Shown here: positions 23,996 to 32,033 of the stretch, in pieces
Numbering within the stretch: the first letter of the stretch is position 1
Layout: every line of letters begins with the position of its first letter
NCBI GenBank assembly: GCA_900104855.1
Contig: FNSS01000001.1
Coordinates: 3,782,001 to 3,846,000 of the forward strand
Reading direction: 5' to 3'
DNA from: Rhizobiales bacterium GAS188
Lineage (GTDB): Bacteria > Pseudomonadota > Alphaproteobacteria > Rhizobiales > Beijerinckiaceae
Length of the DNA: 64,000 bases
Notes under the pieces: model-generated
Told to the model about the DNA's origin: nothing
Database searches by the model: none
What the model saw: only the letters and a program-made list of their open reading frames with translations
Position numbers and translations under genes: made by a program

Positions 23996-24238
23996 CGTCG
24001 CTTCCCTCACCGCAGTCGCTGCGCTTCCCGCCGGATGGGACCAGCACCTCGTCGCACAATGATCACATCAGTGGAGAATGGCACGCCGGCAAGCCAAAAG
24101 CCGAGTCGTCAATTCGGATGGCAGCGTTTCGGGCGAGCGACGTGATAACCGGCACACCCGTTCGGGCGTGGAGCAAATCTGCTTCGACGCCGAGTGTGGC
24201 GTCGAAGGTGGAAACGAGCCCGCCCTCCCGGCGGCCCT
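23996..24238. other. Leader/promoter gap of the repeat-protein locus
   Basis: This is 243 bases between the four-repeat gene and the AHSA1 gene, both on the minus strand. It should hold the promoter of the repeat-protein and secretion genes. I see the ribosome-binding GAGGGAAG just before the start, but no clear promoter or operator and no strong terminator for the upstream gene pair. Confidence 0.35.
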
Positions 24239-24748
24239 TCAGCCGCCTTGCATGCGCACGACCTCCTTCTCCAGCTTGTCCAGCGTGGTGCGCCAGCCCT
24301 CCGGCGCGCCCGCCACCATCGGCGCGGCGATCGACGGATCGACGAAACTGTAGGTCTGCGTCACATCCATTCGGGTCCCGCCGAGGGCGTCGGAAAAGTC
24401 GACCTCGGTGTAGGCGCGAAACAGCCGCTCGCCGGCATTGTCGGTGGCGTGCATATCGATCACCAGCCGGCTGTGCGGCGCAACTTCGACGAAGGTGCCG
24501 CGGGTCCAGTGCTCCTCTCCGTTGGGCCAGCGCATGCAGACGTCGAACGCGCCGCCGACATGCATCTCCACCTTGGCGTTCGAAACCGTGAAGGTCTCCG
24601 GGCTGAACCAGCGCTTCACATGCTCGGCGGAGCTCCAGGCCTTGAACACCGTCTCACGCCGGGCGTGGAAGACACGGGATAGTTTGAGCGGCAGCGGTTG
24701 CTGCACGGCCGCGTGTTGTTTCGCCTCATTCGCCTGGGCCATCGCCAT
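24239..24748 (-). CDS. SRPBCC/AHSA1-domain protein
   Basis: The 169-residue single-domain protein has the activator-of-Hsp90-homologue 1 (START-like) fold: SRVFHARRETVFKAWSSAEH, KRWFSPETFTVSNAKVEMHV, GGAFDVCMRWPNGEEHW and a C-terminal helix EGWRTTLDKLEKEV. Such proteins bind hydrophobic ligands and are often encoded with an ArsR repressor, as here: the start overlaps the end of the regulator gene by 23 bases. The ligand is unknown. Confidence 0.87.
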   Translation of the reverse strand: MAMAQANEAKQHAAVQQPLPLKLSRVFHARRETVFKAWSSAEHVKRWFSPETFTVSNAKVEMHVGGAFDVCMRWPNGEEHWTRGTFVEVAPHSRLVIDMHATDNAGERLFRAYTEVDFSDALGGTRMDVTQTYSFVDPSIAAPMVAGAPEGWRTTLDKLEKEVVRMQGG

Positions 24749-25082
24749 CTCCTTCGCTTTCCAGGGTTTTCAAATACTCGCCCAACCGGTCGAGGCGGCG
24801 TTCCCACTCGATCCGCCGGGCGTTGATCCATTGCTCGGCCTGGCTCAGCGCCAGGGGTTCGATCGTGCAAGTGCGCACCCGGCCTAACTTCTCCGAACGC
24901 ACCAGGCCCGCGGCCTCCAGGACGCCGAGATGCTGCATGGCCGCGGGCAGCGACATCGGCAGCGGCCGGGCGAGCTCGCTCACCGGCGCCGGCCCCCGGC
25001 TCAGCCGCTCGACCATCGCCCGACGCGCCGGGTCGGCGAGGGCGTGGAACAGGCGGTCCAAATCGGTCGATTGGTTAAGCAT
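24726..25082 (-). CDS. ArsR-family transcriptional regulator
   Basis: The 118-residue winged-helix regulator (LFHALADPARRAMVERLSRG, SLPAAMQHLGVLEAAGLVRS) lacks the metal-binding Cys pair of true arsenic sensors, so it belongs to the subgroup that partners with AHSA1 proteins. It is the first gene of a two-gene operon and probably represses it. The ATG at 25082 follows an AT-rich stretch (GCCTAACTGTTCGACCTCTG on the minus strand) likely to contain the promoter. Confidence 0.87.
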   Translation of the reverse strand: MLNQSTDLDRLFHALADPARRAMVERLSRGPAPVSELARPLPMSLPAAMQHLGVLEAAGLVRSEKLGRVRTCTIEPLALSQAEQWINARRIEWERRLDRLGEYLKTLESEGDGDGPGE

Positions 25083-25489
25083 ATGCCTAAGTATCAGAGG
25101 TCGAACAGTTAGGCAATAGCTTTAGTATCGAAAATGCGCATAGCGTCGTGGCTGGGCTTGACCGAGTCACCGAGCGGCGGCCCGGAGCAGGGCGCCACCA
25201 CCTCTCCCTTGGGAGACCTTTGCAGAATTGGGGTCATCCCGTGCGCACCGCAGCACCCAGTGATGCGGTGCTGACACGGGATCCATAAGCAGCAGGCAAA
25301 TCGATAATCAGCAGGTAAGGAATGGGTCCCGGATCTGCGGCGCATCATTTCATGCTGCGCCGCGTCCGGGATGACCGGCGTTGCCTATTTTGCAAAGGTC
25401 TCCTTGCGGGAGAGGGGCTTCGACGAGCGAAGCGAAGAGAGGCCGGGCCAGGGCGGCTGCGACCCGGGAGGACCCGGCGCGCTGCAGGC
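25083..25489. other. 407-base gap with composite palindromic repeats
   Basis: No gene is supported. Much of the stretch (about 25188-25440) is mosaic repeat DNA. CACCTCTCCCTTGGGAGACC faces a distant CCTTGCGGGAGAGG. GACCTTTGCAGAATTGGGGT faces TTTTGCAAAGGTC. Inside are GCACCGCAGCACCCAGTGATGCGGTGC and the hairpin GCGGCGCA-TCATTTCA-TGCTGCGCC. Fragments recur at 776-805 and 30181-30230. It separates the ArsR pair from the TetR gene. Confidence 0.6.
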
Positions 25490-26113
25490 TCAGGAGCGCT
25501 TGCTGCCGGGTTGCAGGCACAAGCCGTCGACGAAGACCTCGAGCAGGCGCAGCACACTTGCCTGCCAGCCGGGCTGGTCGTGCATGTAGCACATGCCGAT
25601 GAGGGCGCGCAGGAGGTCTTCGGGGCTGATATCGGCGCGGATCTCGCCCGCCGCGACCGCCCGGTCAAGCAACACTCCCACCGCCTTGGTCAAGCGATCG
25701 AACGAGTAGGCGGTGAGCTCCGAGTTGCTATGCGCCGCCAGCGCGAGCGCCGCCGACATGCCTTTCTTCGTGGCGACGAATTCCACATTCGAGCGCAGCC
25801 AGCGGCGCAAGGCTTCGGCCGGCGCCGCCTCCGTCTTCAATTGCTCGGCGAGATCGGCGAGCTGCTCGACTTCACGGCGATAGACGGCCTCGAACAAGGC
25901 CTCGCGGGTCGGGAAATGCCGGTAGAGCGTGCCGATGCCGACGCCGGCGCGTCGCGCCACGGCCTCGAGGCTCGCCTCCGGGCCACCGGCGCTGAACACC
26001 GCTTTCGCCGCCTCGAGCACGCGCTCGCGATTGCGGACCGCATCGGCGCGCGGCCTCCGCGAGATTTTACTCGAAACGGCCTTGCTCGCTTGATCTCCCA
26101 TCGTGTCCGTCAT
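25490..26113 (-). CDS. TetR-family transcriptional regulator
   Basis: The product has 207 residues from the ATG at 26113 (the frame is open to 26188, but MTDTMGDQ is a more usual start). The N-terminal helix-turn-helix (about 25-70) reads RERVLEAAKAVFSAGGPEAS, EAVARRAGVGIGTLYRHFPT, REALFEAVY. The C-terminal ligand domain matches the SbtR-like type (ALALAAHSNSELTAYSFDRL). It is divergent from the molybdoenzyme operon across a 257-base gap, so it is its likely local repressor; the inducer is unknown. Confidence 0.88.
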   Translation of the reverse strand: MTDTMGDQASKAVSSKISRRPRADAVRNRERVLEAAKAVFSAGGPEASLEAVARRAGVGIGTLYRHFPTREALFEAVYRREVEQLADLAEQLKTEAAPAEALRRWLRSNVEFVATKKGMSAALALAAHSNSELTAYSFDRLTKAVGVLLDRAVAAGEIRADISPEDLLRALIGMCYMHDQPGWQASVLRLLEVFVDGLCLQPGSKRS

Positions 26114-26370
26114 GTTTCCCGAGCTACTGTTTCTCAAGCCACTTGCAAAGCGGAGGCATCCTCCGTATAAAGCCGGAGCTGGCACCAAAGCAGGGCGGTT
26201 GCGTCAGTCAACCCCCTGCTTGAACCGCCCAGGCGGTGGGAGTTCCCGGGGCAACGCACGGCGATGCCACGCTGCCCGAACTCCGCCACACAGGCCGCAT
26301 CGCGGCAAGGAGTCGTGGCCAGGAATCGTAGCTTGGACCTCGTTTGACGATAGCACGTATCGGAGCACGC
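26114..26370. promoter_or_regulatory. Divergent promoter region TetR / molybdoenzyme
   Basis: This is 257 bases between divergent start codons and must hold both promoters. I see no perfect palindrome that stands out as the TetR-type operator. AGGCGGTGGGAGTTCCCGGG near 26231-26250 contains the symmetric GGGAGTTCCC. The assignment as a control region is by position. Confidence 0.4.
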
Positions 26371-26868
26371 ATGAGCTTATCCATTTCGCTGACCGTGAAC
26401 GGTGTGGTGCGCAAAACCGCGTTGGACGATCCGCGGGTCACGCTCCTCGATCTCCTTCGCGAACGCCTCGACCTCACCGGGACCAAGAAGGGCTGCGACC
26501 GCGGGCAGTGCGGCGCCTGCACGATCCTCGTCGACGGGCGACGGATCAATTCGTGCCTTGCTCTCGCGGTCAGTCACGACGGCGCGCATATCCTCACGAT
26601 CGAGGGCTTGGCGCAAGGTGACGTGCTGCATCCGGTCCAGGCCGCCTTCATCGCCCATGACGGCTTCCAGTGCGGGTTCTGCACGCCGGGCCAGATCATG
26701 AGCGCGACCGGCCTGATCCAGGAAGGGCAGGCGGGCGATGATCCCGAGCGTGTGCGCGAGGGCATGAGTGGAAATCTCTGCCGCTGCGGCGCCTATGCGG
26801 GGATCACGGACGCGGTGCTGGATGCGCAGAGAGCGCTGACCGAACTCGAGCGGAAGCAAGTCGCATGA
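26371..26868 (+). CDS. Xanthine dehydrogenase family, 2Fe-2S subunit
   Basis: The 165-residue small subunit has the two iron-sulfur clusters. The plant-ferredoxin-type cluster ligands are in GTKKGCDRGQCGACTILVDG, with the fourth Cys in NSCLAL. The second cluster is bound by CGFCTPGQ and NLCRCGAY. This is the YagT/CoxS type that passes electrons from molybdopterin to FAD. No Tat signal precedes it (ATG 26371; the frame opens at 26344), so a cytoplasmic enzyme is expected. Its stop overlaps the next gene. Confidence 0.93.
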   Translation: MSLSISLTVNGVVRKTALDDPRVTLLDLLRERLDLTGTKKGCDRGQCGACTILVDGRRINSCLALAVSHDGAHILTIEGLAQGDVLHPVQAAFIAHDGFQCGFCTPGQIMSATGLIQEGQAGDDPERVREGMSGNLCRCGAYAGITDAVLDAQRALTELERKQVA

Positions 26869-27923
26869 ACACCTTCGATTACCTCAGGCCAGCGACCATT
26901 TCCGAGGCCGTCGCGGCCGCCGCTGAGCCCGGCGCCGCCTATCTCGCCGCCGGCACCAATCTTCTCGACCTGATGAAGGGCGGCATCGCCCGCCCGAGCC
27001 GTCTGGTCGACGTCAATCACCTTCCGGGGCTCGACCGGATCGAGCATCTCCCGGGGGGCGGCGTTCGGATCGGAGCGCTGGTGCGCAATGCCGACCTGGC
27101 ACATGACTCAAGCTTTGCCCGACGCTTTCCCGCGGTCGCGGAAGCGCTCCTCTCCGGAGCCTCGGCGCAGCTTCGCAACGCCGCAACCGTCGGCGGCAAT
27201 CTCCTGCAGCGCACGCGATGCGCCTATTTCTACGACGTCGCGAGCGCCTGCAACAAACGCCAGCCGGGCGCAGGCTGCGAGGCGCGCGGCGGCGACACAA
27301 GGCTGCATGCCGTGCTCGGATGGAGCGACAGCTGCATCGCGACCAACCCGTCGGATTTCTGCGTGCCGCTCGTCGCGCTCGACGCCGTGGTCGAGATCGA
27401 AGGCAAGGCGCGGCGCCGCGAGGTTCCGCTCGAGAGCTTCCACCGTCTGCCCGGAGACGCGCCGGAGCGCGAGAGCGTGCTCGAGCCGGGCGAGCTGATC
27501 GTCGCCGTCCGTCTGCCGGCCGAGGCGACTGCCTTCTCGGCGCATGCCCGCTATCTCAAGGTTCGCGAGCGCATCTCGTACGCCTTCGCGGTCGTGTCGG
27601 CCGCCGCGGCGCTGCGGATCGAGGGCACCACGATCGTCGAGGCGCGGATCGCGCTCGGCGGCGTCGCCCTGAAGCCCTGGCGGGCCCGCGCGGCCGAGGA
27701 GATGCTCGCCGGCGAGTCTGCGGACAGAGCCGCCTTCCGCCGCGCGGCGGAGGCTGCACTCGCGGACGCGAAACCGTCCGGCGACAATGCCTTCAAGATC
27801 GAGCTCGCGCGACGCATCGTGACGCGGGCTCTCGCGCTGGCCGCGGCCGGAACGCCTGAGCGCGTGCCGGCGCTTCCGGCCTCCCCCTTCGCATCCGTTC
27901 CCGGAGCTCGCCCGCATGTCTGA
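26865..27923 (+). CDS. Xanthine dehydrogenase family, FAD-binding subunit
   Basis: The 352-residue medium subunit is of YagS/CoxM type. The FAD-binding start has YLRPATISEAVAAAAEPGAA and LAAGTNLLDLMKGG. AQLRNAATVGGNLLQRTRCA is the typical flavin contact, and a Cys-rich insertion (CAYFYDVASACNKRQPGAGC) as in YagS proteins may hold a 4Fe-4S cluster. The C-terminal CO-dehydrogenase-type domain covers about 220-330. The ATG overlaps the upstream stop, and the 3' end overlaps the large subunit by 8 bases, so all three are co-translated. Confidence 0.93.
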   Translation: MNTFDYLRPATISEAVAAAAEPGAAYLAAGTNLLDLMKGGIARPSRLVDVNHLPGLDRIEHLPGGGVRIGALVRNADLAHDSSFARRFPAVAEALLSGASAQLRNAATVGGNLLQRTRCAYFYDVASACNKRQPGAGCEARGGDTRLHAVLGWSDSCIATNPSDFCVPLVALDAVVEIEGKARRREVPLESFHRLPGDAPERESVLEPGELIVAVRLPAEATAFSAHARYLKVRERISYAFAVVSAAAALRIEGTTIVEARIALGGVALKPWRARAAEEMLAGESADRAAFRRAAEAALADAKPSGDNAFKIELARRIVTRALALAAAGTPERVPALPASPFASVPGARPHV

Positions 27924-30177
27924 GATCGCGCTCACCCAGGCCCCGGCCCATCTCCGGCACGGCTCGAATATCGGCCAGCCGCTCACCCGCCGTGACGGGC
28001 ACCTGAAGGTCACGGGAGCTGCCTGCTACGCGGCCGATAACCATCCGCCCGGCATGCTCCATGCCGTTCTGGCGGTGAGCGGCATCGCACGCGGCCGCGT
28101 CATCTTCATGGACGTGCCGGCCGCCAAGGCGCATCCGGGCGTCGTTGAGGTGATGACGCCGGCCAACACGCCGCCGCTGGCGCAGGATCCGGACGCGAAG
28201 ACGAACCCTTTCATGTTCCGGCTCGACGTCCTGCAAAACGACCGAGTGCGCTACGCGAACCAGCCGATTGCGGTCGTCATCGCCGAGACCCTCGAGGCCG
28301 CGACCGAAGGCGCAGCGCTCCTATCCCCCCGCTACGAGGCCGAGCCGGCCCGGACCGATCTCGACGCGGCCGAGAGCTTCGTTCCGCTCGCGGTGGGGGT
28401 CGGCAGCCCGGCCGAGGAACATCGGGGCGATGTCGAGGCGGGCCTCGCGGCCTCGAGGCGCATCGACGCGACCTATGAGACGGCGGCCCAGTACCACAAT
28501 GCGATGGAGCCGCACGCGATCGTGGCCGCATGGGACGGCGACCTTCTGTCCGTCGACACGCCGACCCAGGGCCTCGCCATCGCCCAGGGACGCATCGCGG
28601 GGCTCTTCGGAATCCCGCCGGAGAACATCCATATCCGCAGCCCTTTCCTCGGCGGCGGGTTCGGCTCCAAGGGCCTGATATCCGGGCCGCAGATCCTCGG
28701 CATCATGGCGGCCCGGCTGGTCGGCAGGCCCGTCAAGCTCGTGCTGCGCCGGGAGCACATGTACGGCCCGGTGGGCCATCGGGCGCCGACGCGGCAGAGG
28801 CTGCGCCTGGGCTCAGGTCCCGACGGCGCGCTCACGGCCATCAACCATCATACGAAGATGTCTTCGAGCACCTTCGACGACTTCTTCGAGCCGGCCTCCA
28901 ATAGCTCGCACGGGCTCTATGCGAGCCCGGCCATCGTCACCTCGCATGAAGCGGTGCGGCTCGACACCGGGACGCCGCTTTTCATGCGGGCCCCCGGAGA
29001 GGCGACAGGCTCGATCGCGCTCGAGAGCGCCATCGACGAGATGGCGCAGGCATGCGGGATGGATCCTCTCGCGTTCCGCCTCAAGAACTACGCCGAGGTC
29101 GAGCCGATTTCCGGCAAGCCCTTCTCCTCGAAGGCGTTGCGCGACTGCTACGCTCGAGGCGCCGAGCGCTTCGGCTGGGCGCGTCGCCCGCTTGCGCCGC
29201 GTCAAATGCGCGACGAGGCCGGGCTCCTCGTCGGCTGGGGCATGGGCACCGCGATCTTTCCGGCGCTGATGTTCCAGGCTCAGGCGCGGGCGGTCATCCG
29301 CAATGACGGCAGCGGCGTGATGGAGATCGGAGCCCATGACATGGGCCAGGGCGCCTCGACCGCGCTTGCCCAGATCGCGGCCGACGGCCTCGGGCTCGAC
29401 CTCGACCAGGTCGAGTTCCGGTCCGGCACGTCCGACTTGCCCGATGCCGGGATCGCGGGCGGCTCGGCACATACGGCGACGGCCGGCATGGCGATCCACG
29501 GCGCCGGCGCGGACGTGATCGCGAGGCTCGCGGACCTCGCCATGGGCGATGAACGCTCGCCGCTCTTCGGCGCCGGGAACGCCGGTGTGGTCGCGCGTGG
29601 CGGCCGGCTGTTCCGCCGCGACGACGAGGGCCGAAGCGAGAGCTATGCCGACATCCTCGCCCGCGCCGGCCTCACGAACATCGAGGGGAGGGGCAAGAGC
29701 GCGGTCGACCCAGCAGCGCAATCGAGCTACGCCATGCATGCGCACGGAGCGGTGTTCGCCGAGGTCAAGGTCGATCCGGAGCTCGGACAGATCCGCGCCA
29801 CCCGTCTCGTCGGCGCCTTCGCGGCCGGCCGGGTCATCAATCCGCGGCTGGTGCGCAGCCAGTATTACGGCGGCATGATCTGGGGCGTATCCTTCGCGCT
29901 GCATGAGCAGGCTGTCATGGACCCGCGCTCCGGCCGCCTGATGAACCCCAATCTCGGCGAGTACCATGTGCCGGTGAACGCCGACATCCCCTCGCTCGAG
30001 GCCATTTTGGTCGAGGAGAACGACGCTCACGTCAACGCGCTCGGCATCAAGGGCGTCGGCGAGATCGGGATCACCGGATCGGCCGGTGCGGTCGCGAACG
30101 CCGTCTGGCACGCGACCGGGATCCGGGTTCGCCGATTCCCGATCACCCTCGACCGCCTGATCGAGCCTGCACCCTGA
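27916..30177 (+). CDS. Xanthine dehydrogenase family, molybdopterin subunit
   Basis: The 753-residue catalytic subunit is of YagR type. Molybdopterin-binding features include FLGGGFGSKGLISGPQILGI, the substrate-channel MRAPGEATGSIALESAIDEM, GAHDMGQGASTALAQIAADG and a C-terminal NALGIKGVGEIGITGSAGAV with the expected catalytic Glu in KGVGEIG. Family members oxidise aldehydes or N-heterocycles; the substrate cannot be told. A maturation factor (XdhC/PaoD type) is not next to it in this window. Confidence 0.92.
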   Translation: MSEIALTQAPAHLRHGSNIGQPLTRRDGHLKVTGAACYAADNHPPGMLHAVLAVSGIARGRVIFMDVPAAKAHPGVVEVMTPANTPPLAQDPDAKTNPFMFRLDVLQNDRVRYANQPIAVVIAETLEAATEGAALLSPRYEAEPARTDLDAAESFVPLAVGVGSPAEEHRGDVEAGLAASRRIDATYETAAQYHNAMEPHAIVAAWDGDLLSVDTPTQGLAIAQGRIAGLFGIPPENIHIRSPFLGGGFGSKGLISGPQILGIMAARLVGRPVKLVLRREHMYGPVGHRAPTRQRLRLGSGPDGALTAINHHTKMSSSTFDDFFEPASNSSHGLYASPAIVTSHEAVRLDTGTPLFMRAPGEATGSIALESAIDEMAQACGMDPLAFRLKNYAEVEPISGKPFSSKALRDCYARGAERFGWARRPLAPRQMRDEAGLLVGWGMGTAIFPALMFQAQARAVIRNDGSGVMEIGAHDMGQGASTALAQIAADGLGLDLDQVEFRSGTSDLPDAGIAGGSAHTATAGMAIHGAGADVIARLADLAMGDERSPLFGAGNAGVVARGGRLFRRDDEGRSESYADILARAGLTNIEGRGKSAVDPAAQSSYAMHAHGAVFAEVKVDPELGQIRATRLVGAFAAGRVINPRLVRSQYYGGMIWGVSFALHEQAVMDPRSGRLMNPNLGEYHVPVNADIPSLEAILVEENDAHVNALGIKGVGEIGITGSAGAVANAVWHATGIRVRRFPITLDRLIEPAP

Positions 30178-30256
30178 CGGCACCTTGGCAAAATTAGGAG
30201 TCGTCCCGTGCGCACTGCAGCGCGCAGTGATGCGCTCGTCCTCGAGCTGAGAATGA

Positions 30257-30296
30257 AGGCAGGCGTGGATGGCCGGGCCGAAACCCGGCCATGACG
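30257..30296. repeat. Palindromic repeat (GGCCGGG-CCCGGCC type), copy 1
   Basis: A hairpin GGCCGGG-CCGAAA-CCCGGCC is flanked by GCGTGGAT and ATGACG. The same sequence in the opposite orientation is at 33521-33559. It lies in the 157-base gap between the molybdoenzyme and the convergent FKBP gene and may serve as a transcription stop. Confidence 0.75.
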
Positions 30297-30334
30297 TTGT
30301 CGGGACGGGCAGGCGGCGCCAATCCGGCGGTTGA

Positions 30335-30778
30335 CTATTTCACGCCAAGCAACTCGACATCGAAGATCAAGGTCGCATTGGGCGGAATGTCGGTGCCCGC
30401 GCCATCCGCTCCATAGCCGAGATCGGGCGGGATGATCAGCGTACGCTGGCCGCCGACCCGCATCGTGCCCACGCCTTCGTCCCAGCCCTTGATGACGTTC
30501 ATGTGGCCGAGCGTGAAGCTGAAAGGCCGGCCCCGATCGCGCGAGCTGTCGAATTTCTTGCCCTTCTTGCCGTTGACATAGAGCCAGCCGGTGTAATGCA
30601 CCGACACATCCTGGCCGGCCTGCGGCTGCGCCCCTTTGCCGACGCGGACATCGATGACTCGCAGGCCGCTCGGGGTCGTGATCTCGGATGCCGCGTAGAC
30701 CTTGCCGACCATCGCCGGTGAGGAGATCAGCAGCACTATGAGCGCCATCGAGCGCAACGGAGCGGACAATAAGGACAT
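30335..30778 (-). CDS. Periplasmic FKBP-type peptidyl-prolyl isomerase
   Basis: The 147-residue protein has a signal sequence (about 1-30: SMALIVLLISSPAMVGKVYA) and one FKBP domain: VSVHYTGWLYVNGKKGKKFD, SSRDRGRPFSFTLGHMNVIK, GWDEGVGTMRVGGQRTLIIP, GYGADGAGTDIPPNATLIFD. It catalyses proline isomerisation in folding envelope proteins. It stands alone, convergent with the molybdoenzyme operon. Confidence 0.93.
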   Translation of the reverse strand: MSLLSAPLRSMALIVLLISSPAMVGKVYAASEITTPSGLRVIDVRVGKGAQPQAGQDVSVHYTGWLYVNGKKGKKFDSSRDRGRPFSFTLGHMNVIKGWDEGVGTMRVGGQRTLIIPPDLGYGADGAGTDIPPNATLIFDVELLGVK

Positions 30779-31029
30779 GGGACCTCGCGAATCTTGACGA
30801 TGAGTGGCCGGCCGATATCAGCCATCCACATGATACGGGCTAAGGCGGCAGGACGCCATGCGACCCGAGTTGTTGGACCGCCGCCGCCGCGTACCGGCAT
30901 AGGCCAAACCTGAGCAGGCGAGGCTTGGCCGCCTTCAAAGGGGCAAGGGATGGCCGATGCCAGGGCTGTGTGTGGACAGATCGATCCTGGCTGCGCGACT
31001 CGGGCGGGCGTCGAAGCGGTCCACCGCCC

Positions 31030-31929
31030 TCATCCGCCTCGGCGGGGCGCCCGGATCAGGTCGATCAAGGCACGTAGGCCGGCAGGCACATGTCGGCGGC
31101 CCGGATAATAGAGGCATAATCCAGGAAAGGGCGGCGTCCACTCCTCGAGCACGCGAACCAGCCTACCGGCCGCCAGATCAGCCGCGACATTCCACTCGCT
31201 GAGATAGGCGACACCAATCCCGGCCCGGGCCGCTGCCAGCATCAGATTGGGCTCGTCGAGGATCAGCGGGCCTTCGCCATCGATTGCGACCGCCTCGCCG
31301 TGACGCGCGAACTCCCAGCGATAGATGCCCCCGCTCGGCAGTCGACTGCGGATGCAGCGATGCTGGGCGAGATCGGCAGGCGTGCGCGGCTTCGGATGGC
31401 TCTCGAAATAGGCGGGTGATCCCACGACTGCGAAACGTTGGTCGGGACCCAGCGGCACGGCGATCATGTCCTGCGGCACCAGTTCCTTGAGCCGCACACC
31501 GGCATCGAACCCGTCGACAACAATGTCGACCAGCCGCCCTTCGGTCACGATGTCCACGGTCATATCGGGATAGCGGCGCAGATACTCGAACACGATCGGC
31601 TCCATCAGCTGCCGCGCCGCGCCCACCGATGTGTTGATGCGCAGCGTGCCGGCCGGCGTCTCGCGATGACTTCCCGCCCGCTCCATCGCCTCTCTGATCT
31701 CACCCAGCGCCGGGGCGATGCCGGCAACGAACTGCTCTCCGGCTTCCGTCAGCGAGACGCTGCGTGTGGTGCGGTGGAACAGCCGCACGCCGAGCTTTGT
31801 TTCCAGCGCCGCGACGGCATGGCTGAGCGCCGAGCGCGACATGCCAAGCTCGGTCGCGGCCGTGCGGAAGCCGCGGTGGCGCGCCACCGCCAGCACGGCA
31901 TCGAGCTCGACCAGTCCCGAGGATCGCAT
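31030..31929 (-). CDS. LysR-family transcriptional regulator
   Basis: The 299-residue regulator has an N-terminal winged helix ([60 protein letters not shown]) and a C-terminal effector domain (about 90-295) of the subgroup with [20 protein letters not shown]. It is divergent from an aldehyde dehydrogenase gene 104 bases away and probably controls it. No 250-base downstream feature (30779-31029) stands out. Confidence 0.92.
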   Translation of the reverse strand: MRSSGLVELDAVLAVARHRGFRTAATELGMSRSALSHAVAALETKLGVRLFHRTTRSVSLTEAGEQFVAGIAPALGEIREAMERAGSHRETPAGTLRINTSVGAARQLMEPIVFEYLRRYPDMTVDIVTEGRLVDIVVDGFDAGVRLKELVPQDMIAVPLGPDQRFAVVGSPAYFESHPKPRTPADLAQHRCIRSRLPSGGIYRWEFARHGEAVAIDGEGPLILDEPNLMLAAARAGIGVAYLSEWNVAADLAAGRLVRVLEEWTPPFPGLCLYYPGRRHVPAGLRALIDLIRAPRRGG

Positions 31930-32033
31930 TGTCCGGATTCCTGCACCATTGCATGCAGGTTCATACAGCTTATCGAGGCAATAATAGCGCCTATCTCCCG
32001 GCGATCCATCCTTCGTTTTGCCTGGAGAGCGCC
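31930..32033. promoter_or_regulatory. Divergent LysR / aldehyde dehydrogenase promoter region
   Basis: The 104-base gap between divergent starts contains AT-richer DNA (CATGCAGGTTCATACAGCTT, GCAATAATAGCGCC) with ATTGCATGCAGG-type dyads near 31949-31960. LysR proteins usually bind such shared gaps at a T-N11-A motif; I cannot fix one site with confidence. Confidence 0.4.

Noticed and set aside
24726-25082. Arsenic-resistance repressor ArsR
   Set aside because: The fold is ArsR-type but the metal-binding Cys pair is missing and no ars genes are nearby; the AHSA1 partner points to another signal.
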